DNA of 64,000 nt. Source: Streptomyces formicae. GTDB taxonomy: Bacteria; Actinomycetota; Actinomycetes; Streptomycetales; Streptomycetaceae. How positions within the stretch are numbered: position 1 is the first letter of the stretch; each line of letters opens with the position of its first letter. The stretch lies in NCBI RefSeq assembly GCF_002556545.1, contig NZ_CP022685.1, forward strand, positions 6,240,001-6,304,000. Reading direction: 5' to 3'. This document shows positions 28,522 through 37,497 of the stretch, one piece after another. A program made the position numbers and the translations under genes. The notes under the pieces were generated by a model, which saw only the letters and a program-made list of their open reading frames with translations, was not told where the DNA came from and did not search any database.

Positions 28522-29063
28522 CTGCGCCCATGCGCACGCCCAGTTCTTCCGCCGCAGCCGGTGCCGCCGGCCCATCCACCACGAAGGACCCGTCCGCGTA
28601 CGGACTCAGCAGCGAAGCCCGCAACCTGCACTGGCTGCTCACCAACCTCGTGGAGGAGGTGCCGGGCCTGCTCTCCGTCGCGGTGGTCTCCTCCGACGGA
28701 CTGCTGCTGCTCTCCTCCGACCCCGGGCGCAACGCCGAACGGCACCCCGCGGCGAGCCCCACGGGCCCCAAAGGGTCCAGCGCCGACCTGGCCACCATCG
28801 TGTCGGGCCTCGGTTCGCTCACCATCGGCGCCGCCAAGCTGATGGACGGCGGCGCGGTCAAGCAGACCGTCGTCGCGATGGAGGAGGGCAGCCTCTTCGT
28901 CACGTCGATCAGTGACGGCTCGCTGCTCGGCGTGCACGCAACGCCGGACTGCGACATGAGCGTCGTGGCGTACCACATGGCGCTGTTCGTCGGCCGCGCC
29001 GGACACGTCCTCACTCCCGAACTCCGCAGCGAACTGCGCCAGTCGATGGAGAGCGCCCGATGA
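28518..29063 (+). CDS. cvnB: Conservon roadblock/LC7 protein (CvnB)
   Basis: This 181-residue protein has the roadblock/LC7 fold (LHWLLTNLVEEVPGLLSVAV, VSSDGLLLLSSD, SLGSLTIGAAKLMDGG-like spacing, YHMALFVGRAGHVLTPELR). Such proteins regulate small GTPases as dimers. TTG 28518 overlaps the CvnA stop (TTGA) and has GGAGG seven bases upstream, so translation is coupled. It is the second gene of the conservon. Confidence 0.92.
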   Translation: MTAPMRTPSSSAAAGAAGPSTTKDPSAYGLSSEARNLHWLLTNLVEEVPGLLSVAVVSSDGLLLLSSDPGRNAERHPAASPTGPKGSSADLATIVSGLGSLTIGAAKLMDGGAVKQTVVAMEEGSLFVTSISDGSLLGVHATPDCDMSVVAYHMALFVGRAGHVLTPELRSELRQSMESAR

Positions 29064-29491
29064 GCGGTAGCAGGAGCAGCAGCCGTACGACGCCGAGGCT
29101 GCCGCAGCGCGGCGGCGACCGAAAACCCGCCCGGGTGCGTCCCTACTCGCTCACCGGCGGGCGGACCAGGTTCGGGCACGTGCTGCTCGTCGAGACGTTC
29201 GTCGCGAGCAACGCCGCGATCGAGGCGCCCGAGGAGCGCCTCGAACTGCCCAAGGGCAACCTCTCCACCCGTGTCATGCCGGAGATGCGGGCGATCGTCG
29301 AGATCTGCCGCCGGATGCGCACGGTCGCGGAGATCGCGGCCCTCCTCAAGATGCCGCTCGGCGTGGTCCGCGTCCTGCTGAGCGACCTCGCCGACCAGGG
29401 AAAGATCCGCGTGTACGGAACGGGCCACGGCCCGGGTCAGCCCGACCGCGCACTGCTGGAAAGGGTGCTGAGTGGACTCCGCCGTCTCTGA
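29060..29491 (+). CDS. cvnC: Conservon DUF742 protein (CvnC)
   Basis: This 143-residue DUF742 protein (VRPYSLTGGRTR, LPKGNLSTRVMPEM, MRTVAEIAALLKMPLGVVRV, VLLSDLADQGKIRVYG) contains a winged-helix-like C-terminal part. It starts within the CvnB stop (ATGA) and its end overlaps the start of the GTPase gene. The family occurs almost only in conservons and is thought to bridge the sensor and GTPase. Confidence 0.92.
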   Translation: MSGSRSSSRTTPRLPQRGGDRKPARVRPYSLTGGRTRFGHVLLVETFVASNAAIEAPEERLELPKGNLSTRVMPEMRAIVEICRRMRTVAEIAALLKMPLGVVRVLLSDLADQGKIRVYGTGHGPGQPDRALLERVLSGLRRL

Positions 29492-30089
29492 ACTCCTCGA
29501 GGACGAGGAGCAGTTGCAGCCCTGGCAGACGGACAGGTCGCGCGCCCCGATCGCCACGAAGATCGTGGTGGCGGGCGGCTTCGGCGTCGGCAAGACGACA
29601 CTGGTCACCGCCGTGTCCGAGATTCAGCCCCTCCAGACGGAGGCGCTGATGACCCAGGCCAGCGCCGAGACCGACGACCTCAGCGGCACGCCGGGCAAGA
29701 CCACCACCACGGTGGCGATGGACTTCGGCCGGATCACGCTCGACGACGACCTGGTCCTCTACCTCTTCGGTACGCCTGGGCAGCAGCGCTTCTGGTTCAT
29801 GTGGGACGACCTGGTGCGCGGCGCGATCGGCGCCGTCGTGCTCGCCGACACCCGGCGCCTGTCCGACTGCTTCCCCGCGCTCGACTACTTCGAGAGCTGC
29901 GGCCTGCCGTACATCGTGGCCGTCAACCACTTCGACGGCAGCGAGGAGTTCGCGGTGGCGGACGTGCGCGAGGCCCTGACGGTGCCGCCGCACATACCCG
30001 TGCTGATCATGGACGCCCGGCAGCGCATCTCGGCGATCGAGTCGCTCCTCGCCCTGGTCGGCCACGCGCTCGACGCCACCCCCGAGTAA
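29472..30089 (+). CDS. cvnD: Conservon small GTPase (CvnD)
   Basis: This 205-residue Ras-like GTPase of the MglA/Rab-related conservon type has G1 GGFGVGKTTL, G3 as FGTPGQQRFWF and G4 NHFD. GTG 29472 overlaps the CvnC gene by 20 bases. It is the switch component, with CvnB as probable regulator and CvnA as membrane anchor. The DxxG of G3 is replaced by GTPG, usual for this subgroup. Confidence 0.93.
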   Translation: MDSAVSELLEDEEQLQPWQTDRSRAPIATKIVVAGGFGVGKTTLVTAVSEIQPLQTEALMTQASAETDDLSGTPGKTTTTVAMDFGRITLDDDLVLYLFGTPGQQRFWFMWDDLVRGAIGAVVLADTRRLSDCFPALDYFESCGLPYIVAVNHFDGSEEFAVADVREALTVPPHIPVLIMDARQRISAIESLLALVGHALDATPE

Positions 30090-30116
30090 GAGCCCCGAGG
30101 AAGAAGAAGGACCCGC

Positions 30117-31355
30117 ATGCGGAAGATACTTGTCGTCGGAGCCGGTCAGTCCGGGCTCCAGATCGCCCTCGGGCTCCAGGCACAGGGGTACGAGGTCACC
30201 CTGATGTCCAACCGCACGGCGGACGAGATCCGGGCGGGCCGGGTCATGTCCACGCAGTGCATGTTCCACACGGCGCTCCAGAACGAGCGCGACATCCAGG
30301 CGAACTTCTGGGAGTCGCAGGCCCCGAAGATCGAGGGCGTCGGCGTCTCCGTCGCGGGCCCCGACGGCTCGCGCGTCATCGACTGGGTCGGCAAGCTCGA
30401 CGGGTATGCCCAGTCCGTCGACCAGCGCGTGAAGATGGCGGGCTGGATGGAGACGTTCGCCCAGCGCGGCGGCCAGCTGGTCATCCACGGTGCCGCGGTC
30501 GGCGACCTCGACTACTTCTCGCGCGCCTACGACCTGGTGCTCGTCTCCGCGGGCAAGGGCGAGCTCGTCTCGATGTTCGAGCGCGACGCGTCCCGCTCGC
30601 CGTTCACCGAGCCGCAGCGCGCGCTCTCCGTCGCGTACGTGCACGGGCTCGGCCCGCGCCCCGAGCACCCCGAGTTCGACGCGGTCCGCTGCAACCTGGT
30701 GCCCGGCGTCGGCGAGCTCTTCGTCATGCCGACGCTCACCACCTCGGGCCGCGCGGACATCCTCTTCTGGGAGGGCGTCCCCGGCGGCCCGCTCGACGTC
30801 TTCCAGGGCATCAAGGACCCGAGCGAGCACCTCGCCCTGACCCTCGAACTCCTGGAGAAGTTCCTGCCCTGGGAGTACGCGCGCGCCACGAAGGTCGAAC
30901 TGACCGACGCGGGCGGCACGCTGGCCGGGCGCTACGCCCCCACCGTGCGCAAGCCGATCGGCCGACTGCCCGGCGGCGGCCTGGTCCTGGGCGTCGCCGA
31001 CGTCGTCGTCGCCAACGACCCGATCACCGGGCAGGGCTCCAACTCGGCGTCCAAGTGCGCCGCTTCGTACATTTCCTCCATCGTCGAGCACGGCGACAAG
31101 CCGTTCGACGAGGAGTGGATGCAGTCCGCGTTCGACCGCTACTGGGACACCGCGCAGTGGGTCACCAAGTGGACCAACGCGATGCTGGGTGCGCCGCCCG
31201 AGCACGTCCTGAACATCCTCGGCGCGGCGGGCCAGTTGCAGCCGGTCGCCGACCGGTTCGCCAACGGCTTCAACGACCCGGCCGACTTCGAGAACTTCTT
31301 CTACGACCCGGACAAGGCCGCCGCCTACCTGGAGTCGGTCGCGCCGGGCGCCTGA
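30117..31355 (+). CDS. Styrene/indole monooxygenase-like FAD protein (StyA-like)
   Basis: This 412-residue flavoprotein starts with the dinucleotide-binding fold ILVVGAGQSGLQIALGLQAQ and shows StyA-family features (MSNRTADEIRAGRV, STQCMFHTALQNERD, NDPITGQGSNSASKC). StyA enzymes epoxidise styrene or oxidise indole with FADH2 from a separate reductase. No StyB-type reductase is nearby. It lies 27 bases after cvnD with AAGAAGGA before its ATG, so it is the last gene of the conservon operon and a candidate output or partner of the GTPase switch. The true substrate is unknown. Its 3' end overlaps the convergent NlpC/P60 gene by 31 bp. Confidence 0.87.
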   Translation: MRKILVVGAGQSGLQIALGLQAQGYEVTLMSNRTADEIRAGRVMSTQCMFHTALQNERDIQANFWESQAPKIEGVGVSVAGPDGSRVIDWVGKLDGYAQSVDQRVKMAGWMETFAQRGGQLVIHGAAVGDLDYFSRAYDLVLVSAGKGELVSMFERDASRSPFTEPQRALSVAYVHGLGPRPEHPEFDAVRCNLVPGVGELFVMPTLTTSGRADILFWEGVPGGPLDVFQGIKDPSEHLALTLELLEKFLPWEYARATKVELTDAGGTLAGRYAPTVRKPIGRLPGGGLVLGVADVVVANDPITGQGSNSASKCAASYISSIVEHGDKPFDEEWMQSAFDRYWDTAQWVTKWTNAMLGAPPEHVLNILGAAGQLQPVADRFANGFNDPADFENFFYDPDKAAAYLESVAPGA

Positions 31356-32482
31356 CCGGAGCCGTACCCCAGGTCGCTGCCCGAGGTGGCCCCCTCGGGC
31401 AGCACCGGCGGGGTGTAGTCGCGGTCGGCCCGGCCCTCGGGGTCGGGCCGCACCGCCCCGAGCACGGGGTTCGCCGCGATCGGCGAGACCTTGACCCGCG
31501 CGCCGGGGCGCGGCGCCTGGACGACCTTGCCGTCGCCCAGGTAGATCGCCACGTGCGTGGCCTTCGGGAAGTAGACGACGAGATCGCCGGGGCGCAGCTC
31601 GGACAGCGGAATGCGCCGCAGCTCGGCCCACTGCTCCTGACTCGTCCGGGGAATCTCCCGGCCCGCCCGCGCCCAGGCCCGCTGGGTCAGCCCCGAGCAG
31701 TCGTACGCCTCCGGGCCCTCGGCGCCCCACTCGTAGGGCCGCCCGATCTGCCGTACGGCGAAGTCGAGCGCGCGGCCGCCCTGCCGGGACGGCACCCGCG
31801 CGGCCTGTCCGCCGCTGAGCGCGCCGGAGTCCAGGAACTGGCGCTGGGCGTCGGCCGTGCCCGAGTCCTCCGCCTGCCGCAGGGCGGCCAACTCGTCCGC
31901 GGTCAGCGCGGCGAGCAGCTCCTCGACCTCCCTGAGCTGTCCGCGCACCGTGTCCCGCTGCTTCTTCTGGCGTCCGGCCAGGGCGAGTTGGGCGTCCAGG
32001 GCCTTCTTCGCCGCGCCCGCGAGGTCGTCCGCCTTCTTCTCGCCGCCGACCAGGCGCTCCACGGTGGCGGCCCGGCCCGCCGCCACCCGGCCGATCACAT
32101 GGCCCTGGTCGAGCGCGTGCTGCGGGTCGCGGGCGAGCAGCAGCCGCAGATAGGGGGAGAGCTCACTGACGCCCTGGTACTGCTGGCGGGCGAGGCGGCC
32201 CGCGTCGCCCCTGCTGTCGTGCACCGATGCGCGCGCCCTGACCAGCTTCTTGTGGAGGTCGGCCGCCTTCTTGCGCTGCGCCGTGAGCTTCTCCTCGGTC
32301 GCGTTGTACGTCTCCGATGCCTCTTCGGCGGACTGGTAGAGGCGCTGGAGGTCGGTGAGCAGTTCGGCGACGGGTCTGGCCCCTGGGCCTGGGGCGGGGT
32401 CGGCTCCGGCCGGGGGCGTGGTGGCGAGCAGTCCGCCGAGCGCGGCTCCGGTGCAGATCCAGCGAAGGAGCGTTCTTGACAC
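31325..32482 (-). CDS. Secreted NlpC/P60 peptidoglycan endopeptidase
   Basis: This 385-residue protein has an N-terminal signal peptide (MSRTLLRWICTGAALGGLLA, ending near PAGADP). A long coiled-coil region follows (about 35-220, rich in A, K, Q, E). The NlpC/P60 domain has its catalytic Cys in YDCSGLTQRAW and His in THVAIYLGDG. These enzymes cut D-Glu-mDAP-type links in cell wall peptides; the coiled coil is typical of RipA-like proteins. GTG 32482 has GGAGGTGACGAG before it. Confidence 0.93.
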   Translation of the reverse strand: MSRTLLRWICTGAALGGLLATTPPAGADPAPGPGARPVAELLTDLQRLYQSAEEASETYNATEEKLTAQRKKAADLHKKLVRARASVHDSRGDAGRLARQQYQGVSELSPYLRLLLARDPQHALDQGHVIGRVAAGRAATVERLVGGEKKADDLAGAAKKALDAQLALAGRQKKQRDTVRGQLREVEELLAALTADELAALRQAEDSGTADAQRQFLDSGALSGGQAARVPSRQGGRALDFAVRQIGRPYEWGAEGPEAYDCSGLTQRAWARAGREIPRTSQEQWAELRRIPLSELRPGDLVVYFPKATHVAIYLGDGKVVQAPRPGARVKVSPIAANPVLGAVRPDPEGRADRDYTPPVLPEGATSGSDLGYGSGQAPGATDSR

Positions 32483-32663
32483 CTCGTCACCTCCGGTGCG
32501 GGCGCCGGGGACTTCCCGGCGCGCACCGTGAGCATGTGGCCGGGCGCCCGGGGGCGCCTCCCGGCGGTGGGCGGGTGGCGCAATGAGGTCACTCGTGCGG
32601 TGGGCGTCGGCGTGGGGGGTTGCTTCCGCGTGTGGGTGGGCTTCCTCGGGCGCGTCCGGGTTG

Positions 32664-32691
32664 CTCGCGCAGTTCCCCGCGCCCCTTCGGG
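32664..32691. repeat. Single copy of the Streptomyces GGGGCGCGGGGAACTGCGCG interspersed repeat
   Basis: The stretch contains CGCGCAGTTCCCCGCGCCCC followed by TTCGGG. The same sequence forms both arms of a larger repeat at 39349-39482, and a decayed version lies near 33760-33790. It sits just downstream of the minus-strand hypothetical gene at 32713. Confidence 0.8.
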
Positions 32692-32712
32692 ACGCTCCTC
32701 TGCCCGCACCGC

Positions 32713-32985
32713 TCAGTTCTTGTCAGGCTTCGACCACGGCCACTTCAAGCCCGTGGTCTTGTCGCCGTCGGCGTCGTACTCGTAGTGCCAGTTCGGCGTG
32801 AGCGCGAGGCGCCTGCCGGTTTCCGCCGCCACCCTGCGGTACACCAGGACCGTCGGCGGGCCGCCCGCGTCGTCGGGGACCGGGACGCGGTAGACCTTCG
32901 GCGGGTGCCCGGTGGGGCCGAGCAGGACGGGCAGCACGCGGCCGTCCAGCGGGCCGCCGACGAAGGGGGTGTCTTGGCTCTTCAC
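32713..32985 (-). CDS. Small hypothetical protein
   Basis: This 90-residue protein (PFVGGPLDGRVLPVLLG, PPKVYRVPVPDD, LTPNWHYEYDADGDK) has no signal peptide or membrane helix. It resembles small actinobacterial proteins with a GGPxDGR start whose function is not known. GTG 32985 lacks a ribosome site; a GACACT hexamer six bases upstream could give a leaderless transcript. Confidence 0.65.
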   Translation of the reverse strand: MKSQDTPFVGGPLDGRVLPVLLGPTGHPPKVYRVPVPDDAGGPPTVLVYRRVAAETGRRLALTPNWHYEYDADGDKTTGLKWPWSKPDKN

Positions 32986-33007
32986 GGCACCAGTGTCACA
33001 CCACGGG

Positions 33008-33733
33008 TCACAGCAGATGCGCCGCGTCGCTGACCACCGGCAGCACGCGCCGCGCGAGGCCGCCCACGGGACCGTCCGGCGTTTCCAGGGCCAGCGCCCA
33101 CCGCACGACCCCCGCGGTCTGCTCGTCGCGGCCCGCCGTCGTCACGAGCACCGCCATGAACTGCTCGACGAGCGTGTCCCGCAGCTCGTCGAGCGGCGGC
33201 TGCTTCTCCTCGTCCAGCCAGATCAGCGAGGCCGCCTCGACCGAGGTGATCCACATCCGCACGGTCATCCGCAGCCGGGGTCCGGGCTCGGGCACGTCCA
33301 GGTGGACCAGGATGTGGTCGGCTGCGGCCCTGCGCACGCCGTCCACGATGGCGGTGGTCCGCGAGGTCTCCACGACGCTGCCGCCCTGGAGGAGTGCGCT
33401 GAAGCCCGTGTCGTGCTGGTCGACGAAGGCCAGGTACCGGTCGAGCGCGCGGGAGAGGCGCTGGGTGAGCGGGCCCTGCGGGGGCTCGGCGAAGCACTGC
33501 TCGAGCTCGTCCGCCGCAGACCGCAGCGCCGCCTCGTACAACTGCTGCTTGCCGCCCGGGAAGTAGCGGTAGACGAGCGGCCGCGAGACCCCGGCCGCCT
33601 CGGCGACGTCGTCGAGATTGACCTCCTCGGGCGCGCGGTGCGCGAAGAGGCCGAGCGCGGACTCCAGCAACTGCCTCCGCCGCGCTTCTACGCTCAGGCG
33701 GCGGTACGCGCGGGTGGTGGCAGGCGAAGTCAT
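33008..33733 (-). CDS. TetR-family regulator next to diiron enzyme genes
   Basis: This 241-residue regulator has the TetR HTH (RRRQLLESALGLFAHRAPEE, LDDVAEAAGVSRPLVYRYFP) and a C-terminal ligand domain. ATG 33733 is chosen as the usual distance from the HTH; a longer reading enters the decayed repeat. It is the nearest regulator to the AurF-like and ferritin-like diiron genes at 33841-36014 and may control them; this is inferred from position only. Confidence 0.88.
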   Translation of the reverse strand: MTSPATTRAYRRLSVEARRRQLLESALGLFAHRAPEEVNLDDVAEAAGVSRPLVYRYFPGGKQQLYEAALRSAADELEQCFAEPPQGPLTQRLSRALDRYLAFVDQHDTGFSALLQGGSVVETSRTTAIVDGVRRAAADHILVHLDVPEPGPRLRMTVRMWITSVEAASLIWLDEEKQPPLDELRDTLVEQFMAVLVTTAGRDEQTAGVVRWALALETPDGPVGGLARRVLPVVSDAAHLL

Positions 33734-33840
33734 GCCCGCAGCGTAACTCGGGGTGAGCCCCTTGAGGGGCGCGGGACTGCGACATATGCGGCTCCGCCGC
33801 GTGGGCGCGACAAGCCGCGACGCACCCGCGGTGAAAGAAC

Positions 33841-34779
33841 TCAGGCCAACAAACCCGAAGACCTCCAAAGGCGTCGCCCGACCCCCCGCATCACACCGAT
33901 GTCGTCCAAGAAGTCCGTCAAGCGCTTGGCGCCCGTCTGCATGACCTCCCTGCGATGCCCGCTCGCCTTCACCTGGGCCACCGCCTCACGGCGGTCGAGC
34001 CCGACGTTCGTGTACACCTCGGGATTCACGAAGGCGATGGAGAAGACGCGGGCTGCCTCACCGCAGCTGAGGCGGGTCAGCTGGCGCTCCCAGGCGGGCG
34101 CCGTCACCATCTGGCGGCGCAGCTCCTCGCGGGCGTAGCGGACATGGCGGGCTTCTTCGACCACATGGATGCGGGTCACGCCCCGGACGAGGGTCTGGAC
34201 GCGCTCGTCCGGGAAGGTCAGCCGCTGCATCCAGTCGAGGATCTCCTCGCCGAGCAGCGTGCAGGCGAAGGAACCGGGGGTCGTGGAGACGGTCTTGAGG
34301 ACGCGTGCGAGGTTGTGGTTGAGGCGCGTGACGGGGTACGTCGGGGCGCCGCCCTTCTGGATCATCCGCGCGAACATCATCGAGTGCCTGCACTCGTCGG
34401 CGATCTCGGTCAGCGCGTACCGCACGTGCGCGCTGGTCACCGACTTGTCGTAGATGTGCCGCACGAGCAACTGCATCAGGATGATCTCGAACCAGATGCC
34501 GAGCGAGGCGAGCGATGCGGCCTCGTGCCGGGCGAGGTCGAGGCGCTGCTCCTCGGACATCCGCTTCCACATCGGGGTGTCGTAGAGGGAGACGAGCTCG
34601 GGCGGCCAGAACCACTTGCCCTCTTCGACCGGGGCGTCCCAGTCGAGTTCCTTGTCGGGATCGAAGGAGTGCTTGGCCGAGGACTCCAGCAGACGCACGG
34701 CCACCTGTTCCCGGTCCTTGAGCAGACCGAGCGCGTCTCGCAGTCCTTCGAGCGAAACGTCTTCCGTCACGGTCGTCAT
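33841..34779 (-). CDS. AurF-like non-haem diiron oxygenase
   Basis: This 312-residue protein shows a four-helix diiron pattern of the AurF N-oxygenase family, with ligand clusters IADECRHSMMF and VVEEARHVRYA and additional glutamates in LLGEEILDWM. AurF converts an aryl amine to a nitro group; members outside the aureothin pathway have diverse or unknown substrates. ATG 34779 has AGGAA upstream. It is divergent from a second diiron protein, with a possible shared operator between them. Confidence 0.82.
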   Translation of the reverse strand: MTTVTEDVSLEGLRDALGLLKDREQVAVRLLESSAKHSFDPDKELDWDAPVEEGKWFWPPELVSLYDTPMWKRMSEEQRLDLARHEAASLASLGIWFEIILMQLLVRHIYDKSVTSAHVRYALTEIADECRHSMMFARMIQKGGAPTYPVTRLNHNLARVLKTVSTTPGSFACTLLGEEILDWMQRLTFPDERVQTLVRGVTRIHVVEEARHVRYAREELRRQMVTAPAWERQLTRLSCGEAARVFSIAFVNPEVYTNVGLDRREAVAQVKASGHRREVMQTGAKRLTDFLDDIGVMRGVGRRLWRSSGLLA

Positions 34780-34824
34780 GGCTGTTCCTGCCTTGTCGAT
34801 GCGGGTTACCGGCGGTCACCACTT

Positions 34825-34853
34825 ATGAGACTGCTTGTCAGTAAGGGCGTCAA
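34825..34853 (-). promoter_or_regulatory. Putative promoter with overlapping inverted repeat for the AurF-like gene
   Basis: On the minus strand TTGACG (34848-34853) and TCTCAT (34825-34830) are 17 bases apart. The spacer contains ACTG-N5-CAGT (34830-34842), where a TetR-type repressor could bind. Evidence is modest. Confidence 0.4.
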
Positions 34854-34907
34854 TCCCTCGCGCACGACTTGTTGACCCCTGGTACAACAGCGTGTGAGCC
34901 TGCCCGT

Positions 34908-36014
34908 ATGTCGACGCACGAGCTCTACACCACCACAACCGGAGGGCTCAACTGGCAGGTGCCGTCAGCCAGTTCGGCCCGCTTCAGCTGGGAGTACGAC
35001 GAAGGGCGCGACCGCCTCCTCGCTCTCTACCAGAAGGGCAAGGACAAGCAGTGGGACGGCAACAAGCGCATCGACTGGGACCTGGAGGTCGATCCGCTCG
35101 ACCCCCTCGGCACCCCCGACGAGTCGATGTCGCTCTACGGCACGCCGCACTGGGCGAAGATGACCGAGAAGGACAGGGGCGAGCTGCGCAAGCACTACAC
35201 CTCCTGGCAGTTCAGCCAGTTCCTGCACGGTGAGCAGGGCGCGATGGTGTGTGCGGCGCGCATCGTGGAGTCCGTCCCCGACCTGGACGCGAAGTTCTAC
35301 TCCGCGACCCAGACCATGGACGAGGCCCGGCACGCCGAGATCTACGGCCGCTTCCTGCACGAGAAGATCGGGATGCTCTACCCGGTCAACGACAACCTCA
35401 AGGCGCTGCTCGGCGACACCCTGCGCGACTCCCGCTGGGACATGCCCTACCTCGGCATGCAGGTCCTCATCGAGGGCCTCGCGCTCGCCGCCTTCGGCAT
35501 GATCCGCGACACCACCGAGAAGCCGCTGCCCAAGCAGATCCTGGCGTACGTCATGCAGGACGAGGCGCGGCACGTGGCCTTCGGGCGGATGGCGCTGCGC
35601 GACTACTACCGGCAGCTCACCGACGCGGAGCTGCGCGAGCGCGAGGAATTCGTCATCGAGGGCTGCTACTTGATGCGCGACCGGCTGCGCGGCGTGGAGG
35701 TCCTGGAGAACTTCGGCATTCCGCTGGCGCAGGCCGAGGAGTACAGCGAACAGTCCGAATACCTCGCGCTCTTCCGGCAGTTGCTCTTCTCCCGCATCGT
35801 GCCCTGCGTCAAGGACATCGGCCTGTGGGGCAAGCGCCTCCAGCAGGCGTACGTCGACATGGGCGTCTTCGAGATGGGCAACGCCAACCTCGACCAGCTC
35901 ATGGCCCAGGACGAGGAGATCGCGGAGAAGCTGGACGCGGAGCGTTTCGCGGCCGAGGAGCACGCGCGCGTGGCGGAGGTGTCGGACGCGATCGCGTCCG
36001 GTGAGGCGGTCTGA
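34908..36014 (+). CDS. Ferritin-like diiron protein (ribonucleotide reductase/oxygenase-like)
   Basis: This 368-residue all-helical protein has two strong diiron motifs, QTMDEARHAEIYGRF and MQDEARHVAFGRM, plus other conserved glutamates, as in ferritin-like oxygenases. The start ATG 34908 is the first good one; the ribosome site is weak. Its substrate is unknown. It is divergent from the AurF-like gene, and together they look like a small oxidative module rather than part of a full biosynthetic cluster. Confidence 0.8.
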   Translation: MSTHELYTTTTGGLNWQVPSASSARFSWEYDEGRDRLLALYQKGKDKQWDGNKRIDWDLEVDPLDPLGTPDESMSLYGTPHWAKMTEKDRGELRKHYTSWQFSQFLHGEQGAMVCAARIVESVPDLDAKFYSATQTMDEARHAEIYGRFLHEKIGMLYPVNDNLKALLGDTLRDSRWDMPYLGMQVLIEGLALAAFGMIRDTTEKPLPKQILAYVMQDEARHVAFGRMALRDYYRQLTDAELREREEFVIEGCYLMRDRLRGVEVLENFGIPLAQAEEYSEQSEYLALFRQLLFSRIVPCVKDIGLWGKRLQQAYVDMGVFEMGNANLDQLMAQDEEIAEKLDAERFAAEEHARVAEVSDAIASGEAV

Positions 36015-36039
36015 GCCCAGGGACCGGACGCCGGGGGCG

Positions 36040-37497
36040 TCAGTGCTTCAGCGCCGCCTCCATCACCGCCTTGGCGATCGGGGCCGCGCTGCCGCCCCCG
36101 CTGATGTCCCCTCGGTCCGCCGCCGCGTCCTCGACGACCACGGCGACGGCCACCGCGGGCTCCCCGGAGTCGGCGGCCTGCGCCCAGGAGACGAACCAGG
36201 CGTACGGCGTGCCGGAGTTGTCGATGCCGTGCTGGGCGGTGCCGGTCTTGCCGCCCACCGTCGCCCCGGGGATCGCCGCGTTCGTCCCCGTGCCCTCCTC
36301 GACGACGTCCGTCATCATCTCGCGCAGCTGCATCGCGGTGGCCGGATTCATCGCCTGGCGCAGGGTCTTGGTCCCGGTGGTGTCGACGACGTCGCCGTCC
36401 CGCGTGGTCGTACGGTCCACCAGGTAGGGGGACTTGACCGAGCCGCCGTTCGCGACGGCCGCCGCGACCATCGCCATTTGGAGCGGGGTGGCCCGGGTGT
36501 CGTACTGCCCGATGGCGGAGAGCGCCAGCTGCGCCTTGTCCATCGAGGTGTCGAAGTTGCTGGCCGCGACGGACGAGGGGATCCTCAGGCCGCTGTCGTT
36601 GAACCCGAAGTTCCGCGCCGTGCCCGCCATGTCGCTCAGCCCGGTGTCGACGCCGAGCTTGGCGAAGGCCGTGTTGCACGACCACTCGAAGGCGTAGCGC
36701 AGGCTCGCGTTGGTGCAGCCGTCCACCTCGTTGGTCAGCTGGGTGCTGGTGCCGGGCAGCGTGTACGGGTTGGGGGACTTGGTCGCCGCGTCCAGGTCCG
36801 TCACCACGCCCGCGTCGAGCGCCGCGGCGGCCGTCACCACCTTGAACGTCGACCCCGGCGGATAGGTCTGGCGGATCGCCCGGTTCAGCATCGGCTTGGC
36901 GGCGCTGCCGTTCAGCTCCGCCCAGGAGTCCGCCACCGATTTGCTCGTCCCGGAGAGCCGTTCGGGATCGTACGAAGGGGTGCTCACCAGCGCGAGGATC
37001 TTCCCGGTGGACGGCTCGATCGCGGCGACCGCGCCCTTCTTTCCGCCGAGCCCCGCGTAAGCGGCCTGCTGCACGGCCGACTTGATGGTGGTGACGACCT
37101 TGCCGCCGGGATTCTGCGCGCGCGTGATGTCGTTCCACAGGGGGAGCGGGGCGAGCATCGGGTCGGTGCCGGAGAGGATGTCGTCCTCGGCGTTCTCCAG
37201 GAACGTCGTGCCGTACACCTGCGAGGCGAAGCCGGTCACCGGGGCGTACAACGGCCCGTTCTTGTAGGTGCGTTCGTAGCGGAGCTGCTCCCCGGTGTCC
37301 TTGGAGCCGGTCACCGGGCGGTCGTCGACGACGATGTCGCCGCGCGGCTGGTCGAAGCGGACGATGGCGCCCCTGCGGTTGGCCGGGTTGTCGTCGAGCG
37401 CGTCGGACTGCACGACCTGCACACGGGTGGCGTTGACGAGCAGCGCGATCAGGAGCAGCGCGCAGAACGCGGCGGCGTGCCGGATGTAGCGGGTCAC
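36040..37497 (-). CDS. pbpA: Class B penicillin-binding protein (PbpA-type transpeptidase)
   Basis: This 485-residue protein has one N-terminal membrane helix (FCALLLIALLVNATRV), a dimerisation/pedestal region and the transpeptidase domain with SxxK (GSTFK, near residue 215), SxN (SCN) and KTG (GKTGTAQHG, near 416). It cross-links peptidoglycan. GTG 37497 overlaps the stop of the FtsW-like gene (GTGA), giving the usual SEDS/bPBP coupled pair. In actinomycetes this pair contributes to polar growth or division. Confidence 0.94.
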   Translation of the reverse strand: MTRYIRHAAAFCALLLIALLVNATRVQVVQSDALDDNPANRRGAIVRFDQPRGDIVVDDRPVTGSKDTGEQLRYERTYKNGPLYAPVTGFASQVYGTTFLENAEDDILSGTDPMLAPLPLWNDITRAQNPGGKVVTTIKSAVQQAAYAGLGGKKGAVAAIEPSTGKILALVSTPSYDPERLSGTSKSVADSWAELNGSAAKPMLNRAIRQTYPPGSTFKVVTAAAALDAGVVTDLDAATKSPNPYTLPGTSTQLTNEVDGCTNASLRYAFEWSCNTAFAKLGVDTGLSDMAGTARNFGFNDSGLRIPSSVAASNFDTSMDKAQLALSAIGQYDTRATPLQMAMVAAAVANGGSVKSPYLVDRTTTRDGDVVDTTGTKTLRQAMNPATAMQLREMMTDVVEEGTGTNAAIPGATVGGKTGTAQHGIDNSGTPYAWFVSWAQAADSGEPAVAVAVVVEDAAADRGDISGGGSAAPIAKAVMEAALKH

